Below, piece by piece: positions 1 to 8,392 of a stretch of DNA of 50,708 nt. The notes below the pieces were generated by a model. It was not told the origin of the DNA and did no database searches. It saw only the letters and a program-made list of their open reading frames with translations. The translations under genes and the position numbers were made by a program. Every line of letters starts with the position of its first letter. Position 1 is the first letter of the stretch. The stretch spans positions 1 to 50,708 of the forward strand of contig NZ_LVHI01000005.1 of assembly GCF_001645385.1 (NCBI RefSeq), in the 5' to 3' direction. The stretch is from Rhodococcoides kyotonense (GTDB lineage: Bacteria; Actinomycetota; Actinomycetes; Mycobacteriales; Mycobacteriaceae).

Positions 1-215
1 TCCATCCTGCTACCACCTTTCTCCTCGCTGCCACCGATACTACGGCGCGGTTAGATGTTGTTCGCACAATCCGCTGGCCCTCGACAACACCGAACTGGGG
101 TAATTAGCAGGAGAACTCGCGACTACCGAACACGACACTTAATCAGTCAATTTCGGCGTATTGCATCGGATGCACCATTCACCTCCACACATCCGATGAC
201 CGTTGACGCCGCGGA
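1..215. other. Left-edge stretch with no recognisable gene
   Basis: No open reading frame with recognisable protein features starts or ends here on either strand. The sequence is of mixed composition and lies downstream of the minus-strand lipoprotein gene that ends at 216. I see no convincing hairpin terminator, tRNA or repeat in it. Confidence 0.5.
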
Positions 216-1262
216 CTAATAACGGAAAATGTGCAGATTGTATCCGTCTGTCGCGTAAAGAGTACTGTCATTGGACACTGTAACTGAAAGGTTGGATCGC
301 CCGTAGGGAAAGTCTTCAGCTGTAAAATTACTGAATTCTTCCATGATGTGGCTGCCGGAACGGATGATACTAATGGGGCTGAGCGTATTCGAATAAACGA
401 TTATATTACCTGCGGAATCGGCTGCGATTTGACCGCCGTCCAGTTTTACGGGTATAGGTGAGGCGACATCTTCGCCATTTTTTGCATCTATAAATTGAAC
501 CCCATCGTAGGTGGTAAGGGCCAATTCGTTCATTTCCGGACGCTTAACCATTCCGGTCACGAAAGATTCCATTTCGCGCGTATGGTAAATCGATTTGGTG
601 TCCGGATCATACTTAAATATCTTTTTTCCATCAAAGAAGAAGAAAGCTCCAGATATATTGTCTGATGCAATTCCGTCGACGCTTAGTCCGACGTAATCGT
701 CCACTGATATTGAGCTTTTTTTGGTATACGATGGCCCTGTGAACAAATTCAGGCAAGGGCCGCCGTCCGCCCCAACTGCCAGGAGGCTTCTGGAAAACGG
801 ATTGTACACGGCCTTGTAGTCCCCTTGGCAAGAACCGCTATCGTTTGCATTCTTGATCGCTTGGTTGGTTTGAGCGTCGAACGGAACTAAGCCCTCTCGG
901 GCGGCGGTTATGAAAACTCCCTGCAGCGTTGTACCGTCGAGTCCTCCAGGTTTTGGCAGCGTGGCTTCGGGAATCAGAGCGGGTGCTTCTGGATCTGCGA
1001 CATCAATTCGAATAGTGGCATTCTCGCCAGAGATCAAGAGGGTTTGATCTGACGAGAAATAGTCGATCCCACCCGCCAGCGAGCCCATGGGTGGGATCTG
1101 GAGGTCACTAACGCGGTTCCCGGCTGCCGGTTCCACAGATAGTTCCCCGACGCTACCATCTGAGCTGATAGTACTGTTCGATTGAGGCGAAGAACACCCG
1201 GTCAGGACAGTCAATACCAGAACTGGACTGACGGCCAGCCGTAGTGCGTTTGCAAAATGCAT
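216..1262 (-). CDS. Unknown secreted lipoprotein, possible beta-propeller
   Basis: About 348 residues. The ATG at 1262 is preferred over an upstream start because it puts a lipoprotein signal peptide at the N-terminus: a short basic start, a hydrophobic core, then the lipobox LTGC followed by a Ser/Asn/Thr-rich linker. The protein should be lipidated on that cysteine and anchored outside the membrane. The body has recurring short segments such as FKYDPDTKSIYH and QFIDAKNGED that resemble blades of a WD/NHL-type beta-propeller, but I cannot assign a family. Codon use is clearly more AT-rich than in neighbouring genes (many ata, aaa, ttt codons), which suggests recent acquisition. It ends with no obvious partner gene. 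Function unknown. Confidence 0.7.
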   Translation of the reverse strand: MHFANALRLAVSPVLVLTVLTGCSSPQSNSTISSDGSVGELSVEPAAGNRVSDLQIPPMGSLAGGIDYFSSDQTLLISGENATIRIDVADPEAPALIPEATLPKPGGLDGTTLQGVFITAAREGLVPFDAQTNQAIKNANDSGSCQGDYKAVYNPFSRSLLAVGADGGPCLNLFTGPSYTKKSSISVDDYVGLSVDGIASDNISGAFFFFDGKKIFKYDPDTKSIYHTREMESFVTGMVKRPEMNELALTTYDGVQFIDAKNGEDVASPIPVKLDGGQIAADSAGNIIVYSNTLSPISIIRSGSHIMEEFSNFTAEDFPYGRSNLSVTVSNDSTLYATDGYNLHIFRY

Positions 1263-1540
1263 TTTTCGGCTTTCTGTTGAATCGATACGGTTAGCTGCGT
1301 AGATCGAGTCGAACGACAAAACTTGGCACCGTAGCGATAGGATTTCACGCAATTGCGCCACATGAGCGTCCTGAAACTTGCCAACATCTGTTGTTCACAG
1401 GAGAGTGGATGACACCTGCTGTGGTTTCGTCAAGCAGTTATTGTTGTCCCGAGCAGTGACGGGCGGCCGATAAGTAAAGATAGCGATATGACTCGGTTGG
1501 ATTCGGCGGCGTGCATGGCGCAGGCGGGGACATCGGCGAC
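1263..1540. other. Intergenic region between two lipoprotein genes
   Basis: This 278-base gap holds the upstream region of the AT-rich lipoprotein and the downstream end of the next lipoprotein gene. A reading frame at 1395-1685 shows no protein-like signature and overlaps the neighbouring gene. No clear promoter box or terminator hairpin was found. Confidence 0.4.
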
Positions 1541-3328
1541 TCAGTTCTCGACGATAAACGATGTTTCGGAATTCAGGCCGGTAATCAGGTCGCGTAGTCG
1601 GACCGTGTAGTTGCCTGGCACGGTGATGAGGTACTTCTGGCCGGAGTCGCCGCCGCTGAAGCTGCTCGATCCGCCGCTGCTGCACCGGGCGGATTTCAGA
1701 TCCTCGAACCCTGACTGTGGCCCTTCGATGCTCACGATCACTTGGCAGTGCTCACCGTTGTATTCCTCGCCCGCTGTGGTTTCGGCTGTCCAAGAGTAGG
1801 TCAGGTCTATGGCTGGTGGTTGGTTGGGGCGCACGGAGTCGCTCAATGCGTACCTGTTCGGGCCGATCGCCCTGCCGATCTGCACTGGCCCGGTCAGCCT
1901 GTTCTCCATCGAAATCGATTCGACGGAAAACACCTCATCCGGCACACCGGACAAGTCCACTGTGTCCCCACCACGTGAACGGATCACCACCGACGCCGAG
2001 TTCTTACCGTTGAACTCCCCGGCGAGGCCGGTCACCGTCGTCGCGAACAGTGACGCGCTTTTCGGTAATGAGGTGATACCGGTGAGGGTGGCGCCCAAGG
2101 CCTTCGCCGCCTGCGCGCCGACGTCGAGGGACTCGGACTTCACCGCCAGTGACCCTACGGTCCCGGCGCAATCGAGGGCTTCGCGGCTGATCTCGCCGGC
2201 TTGTGTGTCGGACGCTTGTCGTATCCGGTCCCAGTTAATCCCACCGGACATGCAGTCGACGGCGTCGACGGTAGTGAACGGATCGGCAACCTCCATTGCC
2301 CTGTTGCCGCCCCACACCATCGATCCGCCGTGCATCCCGATGTCGACCAATGTCATCGCCGCTTGCGCACGCAGGTCGATTCGCCTCGGCACGTTCGGCG
2401 GCGCGAACACCACCTCCGACGACCCCAACGGGTACAGCAGAGTACCGTCGCCGAGATCGGAGTCCAGCAGGCTTCCATACAGGACAGAGTTCGCAGCGGA
2501 CGAGGACGACATGTCGGTCAGTTCTTTGCGTTCGAGCGGTGGTGGCACGGTTCGCACGATCCACCCGAGGGGCGAGTTCGAGTACAGGGTCACCGCGAGG
2601 TTGCCACCCCTGTTCTCCAGGCACGGCCACACCACGTCCTCGGCAGGAGCTGCCGCCTCGTAAGTGACCGCGCCGATCGTCGCGGCTGTGCCGTAGCAGC
2701 TCGGCGCGTCGGTCTTCTGCCCGAAGAAGCCGTCGACGTTGTCCGACACCGTCTCCCGCAACTGCGAATAGTTCACGGTGCCGTTGTAGAAGCTGCTCAG
2801 ATGCGTGGTGGTAGCTGTCAGGGTCCGGCTCGATGCGTCCCATTCCGCCGGCAACATCTCCGAGCCGGGAGGGTCAGTGGTGCTGACCGCCACCACCACC
2901 GGGTCGACGTCGTCGCCCAAGTCATCGAAGCGGGTGTCGGAGGCGGGGATGTCGAATGTCACCGTTATCGGCTTCTTCGGCTGATCCTCGTCTCCGAGCA
3001 CGATCGACGCGCCACCACCGAGCTGCAGCGCCGAGGTCGACGATGTCGGAATCGACTCGGCAGGAGAAAGACGGACCGTAGTGCCCGACGCTGCGATACC
3101 GGCAACCGATTCCACAGTGACGCTGGCGCCGTCGATCTCACCGGTGAGCGTGACGCCGTTCTTGTCGACTGTGGCTTCCACTGCACGTGGGTCCCCGGTG
3201 TGAGTTGTAGTTTCCGGCGCGACAGTCGGGTCTGAATTTTCACCCGAGGTGCTGGAGGAGCAGGCTGCGCACAGCAGCACGACGGAGGCAACCGACACGC
3301 GGAGCAGCGGAGCAGCGGACCGCAGCAT
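1541..3328 (-). CDS. Large unknown lipoprotein
   Basis: About 595 residues from the ATG at 3328; a GTG at 3388 would add 20 residues ahead of the signal peptide. From 3328 the protein opens with a textbook lipoprotein signal: basic N-terminus, hydrophobic core and lipobox LCAAC with Cys23, then a Ser/Thr/Glu-rich linker. The first third reads like a secreted Ig-like or ZU5-like beta domain: a long beta-rich stretch ending in an evaluation-type motif (SRTLTATTTHLSSF) seen in surface proteins that measure out a repeat. The middle is Ala/Val-rich and the last about 80 residues (TYSWTAET onward) resemble a C-terminal beta-sandwich. No catalytic motif is visible. It is not linked to an operon partner. 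Role in the cell envelope is inferred only from the lipobox. Confidence 0.7.
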   Translation of the reverse strand: MLRSAAPLLRVSVASVVLLCAACSSSTSGENSDPTVAPETTTHTGDPRAVEATVDKNGVTLTGEIDGASVTVESVAGIAASGTTVRLSPAESIPTSSTSALQLGGGASIVLGDEDQPKKPITVTFDIPASDTRFDDLGDDVDPVVVAVSTTDPPGSEMLPAEWDASSRTLTATTTHLSSFYNGTVNYSQLRETVSDNVDGFFGQKTDAPSCYGTAATIGAVTYEAAAPAEDVVWPCLENRGGNLAVTLYSNSPLGWIVRTVPPPLERKELTDMSSSSAANSVLYGSLLDSDLGDGTLLYPLGSSEVVFAPPNVPRRIDLRAQAAMTLVDIGMHGGSMVWGGNRAMEVADPFTTVDAVDCMSGGINWDRIRQASDTQAGEISREALDCAGTVGSLAVKSESLDVGAQAAKALGATLTGITSLPKSASLFATTVTGLAGEFNGKNSASVVIRSRGGDTVDLSGVPDEVFSVESISMENRLTGPVQIGRAIGPNRYALSDSVRPNQPPAIDLTYSWTAETTAGEEYNGEHCQVIVSIEGPQSGFEDLKSARCSSGGSSSFSGGDSGQKYLITVPGNYTVRLRDLITGLNSETSFIVEN

Positions 3329-3747
3329 CGATCGCGGCAAGACGGTAGTAATGGTCGAGTACCTCCGGGTGGTGCCTACTTGACTCACTATTCACGGCCA
3401 TTCCACACTCATTTGTCAATCTATGTCGGTCAAACGTACGACAGGCGTATACCGTAAATGTTCTTACTTTCGAAAGCACCCACCCGACATGTGAGCCAAC
3501 TGCCACAGATTGGGTGCCGGCGGTGTTGGTGGGAATTTGCGGCGAAGGGGACTCCCCCAGGCGAGCGGATACAGCCAATCTTGATATGCAGGGTTACCGG
3601 AAAGATGCTGTATATTGTTGCAGCGCAGAGAATTTAGCTTGAGTTTTTATTTGTCGTAACTCAGCGCCGATGGCACCCCTGGCTCAATGCTGGCTTCCTG
3701 AGCGACTGACCCGGACGTGGACTGAGCAGGCCTCTACCCTGGATGGC
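3329..3747. other. Intergenic region carrying copy 1 of a 17-bp repeat
   Basis: About 420 bases between the divergent large lipoprotein and the SnoaL-like gene. It should hold both promoters. The only structure I can point to is the 17-bp direct repeat described separately at 3582. The reading frames overlapping this stretch look like shadows. Confidence 0.45.
3582..3598 (+). repeat. 17-bp direct repeat, copy 1
   Basis: The 17-mer TGATATGCAGGGTTACC occurs here and again at 4242-4258, both preceded by a CCAAT-like string and followed within 6 to 9 bases by CTGTA. The copies lie 660 bases apart on either side of the SnoaL-like gene. They could be a protein-binding site or the scar of an insertion; the sequence is not palindromic. 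Confidence 0.7.
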
Positions 3748-4143
3748 ATGGATACGTTTGCAAACAATCCAGCCAGTACCTACGCGCGGTACATCGCAGC
3801 TTGCAACGAACACCGCTTCAGTGACCTCGGCGCGTTCATCGCCACCGATGTCGAAGGTGTTCGCAGCGGCTTCGGCGGTTATCGCGACGGACTTCAGGAC
3901 ATCACGGTTGCGTTCCCTGATTTCAACTGCAGCTCGGAGAGCGTCGAGGGTCTGTCGATGGCGGCTCGGCTGACGGCCACTGGTACCCACCGTGGTGGGT
4001 TCGACGGGATCGCCCCGACTGGTCGGCATGTGCGGATCCAAGAGTTCGCGGTCTACAGGGTCGACAGTGACGGCAAGATCGTCCGGTGCTGGGGAGATTT
4101 GGAAGCTGCGTTACGCAGTGAACTTCTCGCCGGTGACACATAG
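3748..4143 (+). CDS. SnoaL-like / NTF2-fold protein
   Basis: 131 residues from the ATG at 3748; earlier in-frame starts exist but lack family similarity. The C-terminal half has the hallmarks of the SnoaL-like ester-cyclase family: FPDFNCSSESV, then ARLTATGTHRGGFDGIAPTG and IQEFAVYRVDSDGKIVRCW. The first part (YIAACNEHRFSDLGAFI) matches the usual NTF2-fold entry helices. Family members are cyclases, isomerases or non-enzymatic binders of hydrophobic ligands, so the substrate cannot be read from sequence. LimA in this same window has a similar fold, but this protein lacks the LimA catalytic Arg/Asp arrangement. The gene stands alone between two copies of a direct repeat. Confidence 0.75.
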   Translation: MDTFANNPASTYARYIAACNEHRFSDLGAFIATDVEGVRSGFGGYRDGLQDITVAFPDFNCSSESVEGLSMAARLTATGTHRGGFDGIAPTGRHVRIQEFAVYRVDSDGKIVRCWGDLEAALRSELLAGDT

Positions 4144-4473
4144 GAGGCAGTCCCGCGTCTGCCACACAAACATGATGCGTCCGAGCACAGAGCGCTGAGC
4201 ACGTGCGTCCAGCGCGGAGCGCGGAGCAATACGACCAATTCTGATATGCAGGGTTACCAGTAGTCTGTAGCGAGTCGCAGGAAGTGCGAACTCGAACCCA
4301 CCCCGATGGCTACGTGGCTGAACGCAGGTTCCGGGGCAGCCACCTAGAGCGGTGCTAATACTAGCTCGGCCAGGGACGGATTGGTTGGTGGCCGCGGGTG
4401 GTTCTCCTTGACCACCTACGCGTACTTCCCGCGTACGCCTGGTCGGCTGGCTGAGTGGGTCGAGGTCGGCCTT
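4144..4473. other. Intergenic region carrying copy 2 of the 17-bp repeat
   Basis: About 330 bases between the SnoaL-like gene and the convergent LuxR-type gene. It contains the second repeat copy at 4242. A plus-strand frame at 4381-4650 runs opposite the LuxR-type gene and has no recognisable protein features. A short inverted repeat, GGCCT-TTC-AGGCC, lies near 4468-4480 at the end of the LuxR-type gene and could be a weak terminator. Confidence 0.4.
4242..4258 (+). repeat. 17-bp direct repeat, copy 2
   Basis: Exact second copy of TGATATGCAGGGTTACC, downstream of the SnoaL-like gene. See the first copy at 3582. Confidence 0.7.
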
Positions 4474-4752
4474 TCAGGCCGTTGGACGGGGGGCCGTATC
4501 ACGTCGAACGAGCGGCGCCGGAGATGGAGACTTGCAACCTGCAAGGTCAATGCGAGTTGCAATGACCGCCGCTTCGGTACGCGAACGCGCCTGAAGCTTT
4601 CGAAGTACGTTGCGCACATGAAATTTTACGGTGTTGACGCTTACGAATAGGCGCACAGCAATTTCGGTGTTGCTTTCGCCCATTACGACGCCGTCGAGTA
4701 CCTCCAGTTCCCTGTCGGTCAACAAAAACGGCGTCATTTCACCGGGTGCCAT
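4474..4752 (-). CDS. Stand-alone LuxR-type DNA-binding protein or fragment
   Basis: About 92 residues from the ATG at 4752, which has an AAGGCGGG ribosome-binding site; a TTG at 4791 is possible and an in-frame stop lies just upstream. Residues from LTDRELEVL to EAAVIATR form a complete LuxR/GerE helix-turn-helix, including [19 protein letters not shown] and the KLQARSR end. There is no receiver, PAS, GAF or ATPase domain in front. It is either a small GerE-like regulator or the surviving C-terminal end of a larger LuxR-family activator; I found no remains of such a domain in the 500 bases upstream. It is divergent from the AcoR-type regulator at 5289. Target genes unknown. Confidence 0.6.
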   Translation of the reverse strand: MAPGEMTPFLLTDRELEVLDGVVMGESNTEIAVRLFVSVNTVKFHVRNVLRKLQARSRTEAAVIATRIDLAGCKSPSPAPLVRRDTAPRPTA

Positions 4753-5288
4753 GTCGATAATCCCGCCTTGCTGTGTGGCTTGCTCGACCAAACCACCGTC
4801 TCGACCTCAACTTAGTAACATCTCCAAGCTATTGATGCACTGAGTGCCACTGTACGCCCATCTGAAGTTTGCTATGCGTCCGAACCGTTCACTGCCGACG
4901 CCGGTGGCGGCCGTCGGTCGGCGCTCCGGAGAAAGGTTTTCCACCCGGGTTGTCCGCAACGCCGACGGGCGTTTCTCGGTGCACGCGGTCGCGACACGAA
5001 ACTGGCCTCCTCCGATTCGGCGGGTCGTGCTGGCGACCGTCCGGCCGTTACCGCCGAAATTTGCGGCTCTTCTGATTCTCGTTCGCGTGTGTGTGAGACG
5101 CGGGAACGCCACGAGGTTTCGTGGGTTGCCCAAGCTAGCTCCGTCGATCCCCGGCAGTCTGCGTTCGCCTGGCAACTCTTGACCTATCCCTTATTGACAC
5201 AATCGTCAGTAGTCAGGATCATGGTGGTGTACATCACCTTCGATAAGAGCGTCGGCGACGCAGGCATCGCTGTAGTAAGGAGCCCGCA
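4753..5288. other. Long regulatory region between divergent regulator genes
   Basis: Roughly 500 bases separate the LuxR-type and AcoR-type genes. Reading frames here on both strands (for example 4807-5175 and 4844-5182) are arginine- and proline-rich shadows. The supported element is the palindromic TTGACA-containing box at 5193-5212. The AcoR-type gene has a clear AAGGAG ribosome-binding site at 5276-5281. Confidence 0.45.
5193..5212 (+). promoter_or_regulatory. Palindromic box upstream of AcoR-type regulator 1
   Basis: TATTGACACAATCGTCAGTA includes a -35-like TTGACA and an inverted repeat, TGAC-N6-GTCA. Almost the same string, TATTGACATCATGTCAGTA, lies upstream of the second AcoR-type regulator at 43519. 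Sharing between two otherwise distant promoters suggests a common control element, perhaps autoregulation. Confidence 0.5.
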
Positions 5289-7067
5289 GTGTCTTTGGAC
5301 GAACGTACCCGCACGCTTCTGCGCGCTCGAGAGTCCTTCATGTCCGGCGATCCGGACATTGATTCGAGCCCTGTGCGGCCCGCCATTGTGCAGTCGTGGA
5401 GGCGCTCGATTCTGTACGGTCTTGAACCGAATCGTTCGAGGCCGATATTCGAAGACACGCAGCGCGTCAACGAACAGTTTTTGGCGGCGGCACGCCCGGT
5501 CATCGACGCACGGCGGGGGGCGTTGATGGATTCCTCGAGCAGTCTGACCATCACCGATGCCCAGGGTCTGGTGCTCAGTCGATGCGTCGAAGACTCCAAG
5601 CTGACCAGGCGACTCGACCATCACGACGTACTCCCTGGCTACTCCTTCGCCGAGACTTCCGTTGGCACTAACAGCGCCGGAATGATCCTCGAGACCGGCC
5701 ACGCTTCGATGGTGGCGGGTCCGGAGCATTTCTTCGAAGAGTCTTTAGCGCTGACCTGTGCGGGCGCTCCGATCTACCATCCGACAAGCAAGCGTCTGAT
5801 TGGGACCCTGAATTTGACATGTCGGTTCGAGGACACGAGTCCGATCATGCTGTCGTGGGTTCGTGAAGTAGCCGCCGAAGTCGAACGAGCACTCGCGGTG
5901 GTGTCGACTCGCCGTGAACATCTGCTGTTCGAAGCATTTCTCGCGGACAACCGGGACAGCCGCCACGGAGTCGTCTGTCTCGACGAGCACACGATCATCA
6001 GTAACGCAGCAGCTTCTCGCGTCATCGGGTCGGCCGACCAACCCATTTTGTGGGAACACGCCGCGAAAGCGATGTCCGGTGGCCGAACCGACCGCGCGCT
6101 TCAACTGGACCTGGCGAACGGCAGCACCGTCTCGGTGACGGTCTCCCCGGTGCAAGACGGACCGCTTGCTGTTGGCGCGGTGCTGCGCGTCAAGGCCCCA
6201 TCGAAACGGACCACCAAGAACGATGCCGACGCCAACGGGTCGCTGTTATCAATCCCCGGTCTCGTCGGCAGAAGCCCGGAATGGCAGCGCGTATGCCGAG
6301 CAGCGCTGGATCCGTCGGCGATGTCTTTGTTGATCGTCGGCGACGCCGGAACTGGAAAGTCGGCCATCGCCACCGGCGTTCTCGGTAACGACGTCACCGT
6401 GATCGATGCTGATTCGCTGGAATCAGCCGACCGCGCGGCCTGGGTCGCCCAGGTACATGACACGCTCGCAACCACGACGAACCCTGTCGTACTCCGGCAC
6501 CTGAACGTCATAGAACCTAGCTGGCAGAGGTCGGTGGTCGCCGCCCTCGGGTTAGCCCGCGACCGCGGCATCCGAGTTGCAGCCACCATGGCCGCACCCG
6601 AGGGCGTGAGCCTCAGCACTCCCCTGGTCGAATGGTTCGACACCACAGTCGCCGTCCCCCGGCTCAGCGAACGAAGCGATGACTTGCCTTCGTTGCTCGA
6701 TGCACTGTCGTCGAGGCACAACCGCACCGGTCGGCGCATTCGGTGGATGGCCGATGCAGTACAGACTCTCGGGCGCGTCGAGTGGGACAGAAACATACTT
6801 TCTCTGGACGCTGTCGTCCGTGAACTCGTCGTCTCCAAGCGACGCGAATACATCGGGGCTCAGGATTTACCGACCGATATTCGCGTCAGGGCCGCCCGGA
6901 GACAGCTGCTGGGCCTCGAACAGGCAGAAGCAACGGCGATCATGAACGCACTACGCGATACAGGCGGTAATAAGCGGTTGGCCGCGGACAAGCTGGGAAT
7001 CGCGCGATCGACCCTCTACCGCAAGGTTCGTGCGTTCGGCATAGACCTCAGCGCTGCCCATTTCTGA
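5289..7067 (+). CDS. AcoR-type regulator 1 (GAF, degenerate AAA+, Fis HTH)
   Basis: 592 residues from a GTG with a strong AAGGAG site. The N-terminal segment (RPAIVQSWRRSILYGLEPN) and the region to about residue 200 match the GAF-type sensor of AcoR-family activators. Residues about 330-510 are AAA+-like with an intact Walker A, GDAGTGKS (about 350), but the Walker B position reads VVLRHLNVI without Asp-Glu and the sigma-54 GAFTGA loop is missing. The last 40 residues are a Fis-type helix-turn-helix (GGNKRLAADKLGIARSTLYR). Loss of the sigma-54 contact loop fits actinobacteria, which lack sigma-54. It likely senses a pathway metabolite and controls the beta-oxidation operons that follow. A paralog sits at 43560, at the far end of the catabolic cluster. 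Confidence 0.9.
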   Translation: MSLDERTRTLLRARESFMSGDPDIDSSPVRPAIVQSWRRSILYGLEPNRSRPIFEDTQRVNEQFLAAARPVIDARRGALMDSSSSLTITDAQGLVLSRCVEDSKLTRRLDHHDVLPGYSFAETSVGTNSAGMILETGHASMVAGPEHFFEESLALTCAGAPIYHPTSKRLIGTLNLTCRFEDTSPIMLSWVREVAAEVERALAVVSTRREHLLFEAFLADNRDSRHGVVCLDEHTIISNAAASRVIGSADQPILWEHAAKAMSGGRTDRALQLDLANGSTVSVTVSPVQDGPLAVGAVLRVKAPSKRTTKNDADANGSLLSIPGLVGRSPEWQRVCRAALDPSAMSLLIVGDAGTGKSAIATGVLGNDVTVIDADSLESADRAAWVAQVHDTLATTTNPVVLRHLNVIEPSWQRSVVAALGLARDRGIRVAATMAAPEGVSLSTPLVEWFDTTVAVPRLSERSDDLPSLLDALSSRHNRTGRRIRWMADAVQTLGRVEWDRNILSLDAVVRELVVSKRREYIGAQDLPTDIRVRAARRQLLGLEQAEATAIMNALRDTGGNKRLAADKLGIARSTLYRKVRAFGIDLSAAHF

Positions 7068-7082
7068 GCTTCTCGCTCCGAG

Positions 7083-7099
7083 TGACTTATAACGAGACA
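7083..7099 (+). promoter_or_regulatory. Degenerate copy of the shared 17-bp operator
   Basis: TGACTTATAACGAGACA fits the 7+3+7 layout of the proposed operator, TGTCYCA-N3-TGGGACA, with weak left and fair right half. It lies about 65 bases before the acyl-CoA dehydrogenase start. This is the weakest of the sites listed. Confidence 0.35.
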
Positions 7100-7110
7100 T
7101 TTGCGAGAGC

Positions 7111-7140
7111 GGTCGGCTGTCATCGTGGAATGAGCCGACC
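7111..7140 (+). other. Inverted repeat in the leader of the 7164 operon
   Basis: GGTCGGCT and AGCCGACC are perfect 8-base complements separated by 14 bases, ending about 8 bases before the TAGGAGG ribosome-binding site. It could form a leader hairpin or be a protein-binding site; no T-run follows, so it is not a typical terminator. Confidence 0.4.
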
Positions 7141-7163
7141 AATCCCGTAGGAGGATCACTGAC

Positions 7164-8363
7164 ATGGCGTCTTCGACCACCGCCACCTCGCCTGATATCG
7201 CGTCGCTCCCGCTGATGCCCAGCGAAGAAGAGGTTTTGCTCCGCAAGACCGTTTCGAAAATCGTCGCGAAGTACGGTCACGAGTACTACCGGCAGAAGTC
7301 CCTCACCGGTGAGCCGATGCAGGAACTGTGGGACGAGCTGGGCAGAAACGGCTACCTCGGCCTCAACATCTCCGAAGAGTACGGCGGCAGCGGTGCTGGA
7401 CTCACCCAGCTGTCGATCGTTTTAGAAGAAATGGCTGCGGGTGGCTGCCCCGAGCTCGCGATGGTCCTGTCACAAGGGATTGCCGGCAGTGTCTTCGGAC
7501 TGCACGGAACCGAAGAACAGAAGCAGGCTTTCCTGCCAGGGATCGCCGATGGCTCGCTGAAGTTCGTCTTCGCTCTGACCGAGCCGGATGCGGGCTCGAA
7601 CTCGCACAACGTATCCACCAGCGCAACCCGCGACGGGGACGAATGGGTGGTCAAGGGTTCGAAGTACTACATCTCGGGCGTCGACCACTGCGATCGCTTT
7701 CTGCTCGTTGCGCGAACTGGCAAGGACGAGAAGTCCGGGCGCGGCAAACTGTCTTTGTTCGTCGTCGACCCGAACGTCGAGGGATTGACGCGCGAACTGA
7801 TTCCGACCGCACTGTCGGCTCCGGAACGACAGTTCACGTTGTTCTTTGACAATGTTCGTCTTCCCGCTGACAGCATCGTCGGCGAGGTAGACAAGGGCCT
7901 GGTCCCGCTTTTCGACGGCCTCAACCCCGAGCGTGTTCTCAGCGCGGTGATCTGCACCGGAATCGCTCAGTACGCTATCGATCGCGCAGTCGAGTACACA
8001 AAGTCACGCGCCGTGTGGAACGGAGTTCCGATCGCGACCTACCAGGGTGTCCAGCATCCACTAGCAGCAGCGAAGATCCAGTTGGAAGCTGCGCGCGGCA
8101 TGACCTGGCGTGCAGCGGCTTTGTTCGATGCAGGATTGCCCGCGGGCGAACAATCCAACATGGCGAAATACCTCGCCTCCAAGGCTGGGCACCTCGCCCT
8201 CGATACGGCGATCCAGGTCCATGGCGGCAACGGACTAGCCCATGAGTACGGTTTGGCCGACTTGTGGAGCATCATCCGGTTACAGCAGATCGCTCCGGTG
8301 TCCACCGAAATGGTCCTCAACCACATTGCGCAGCACACACTCGGATTGCCCCGTTCCTACTGA
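7164..8363 (+). CDS. Acyl-CoA dehydrogenase
   Basis: 399 residues with a strong TAGGAGG site. It introduces the alpha,beta double bond in acyl-CoA esters using FAD. Visible features: ALTEPDAGSNSHN (flavin/substrate loop, about 140), SKYYISGVD, and HGGNGLAHEYG in the C-terminal helical domain. The usual catalytic Glu motif near the C-terminus is replaced by IAPVSTEM. Instead Glu256 lies in LNPERV, the helix-G position used as base in isovaleryl-CoA and long-chain dehydrogenases. That alternative position is common in enzymes for branched substrates, so a branched acyl-CoA is plausible. It leads an operon with the two MaoC-type genes, fitting successive dehydrogenation and hydration. Its closest relative in the window is the dehydrogenase at 13844. 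Confidence 0.92.
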   Translation: MASSTTATSPDIASLPLMPSEEEVLLRKTVSKIVAKYGHEYYRQKSLTGEPMQELWDELGRNGYLGLNISEEYGGSGAGLTQLSIVLEEMAAGGCPELAMVLSQGIAGSVFGLHGTEEQKQAFLPGIADGSLKFVFALTEPDAGSNSHNVSTSATRDGDEWVVKGSKYYISGVDHCDRFLLVARTGKDEKSGRGKLSLFVVDPNVEGLTRELIPTALSAPERQFTLFFDNVRLPADSIVGEVDKGLVPLFDGLNPERVLSAVICTGIAQYAIDRAVEYTKSRAVWNGVPIATYQGVQHPLAAAKIQLEAARGMTWRAAALFDAGLPAGEQSNMAKYLASKAGHLALDTAIQVHGGNGLAHEYGLADLWSIIRLQQIAPVSTEMVLNHIAQHTLGLPRSY

Positions 8364-8392
8364 CCGCTGGCCCATCACGGAAAGAGAAGCTA

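Noticed and set aside
2201..3235. Plus-strand frames opposite the large lipoprotein
   Set aside because: Arg/His-rich translations with no motif; the minus-strand gene has a clear signal peptide and lipobox.
4381..4650. Small plus-strand frame over the LuxR-type gene
   Set aside because: No recognisable protein features and it overlaps a frame with a complete HTH.
6101..6853. Minus-strand frame inside the first AcoR-type regulator
   Set aside because: Ser/Arg-rich shadow; the plus frame has Walker A and the Fis HTH.
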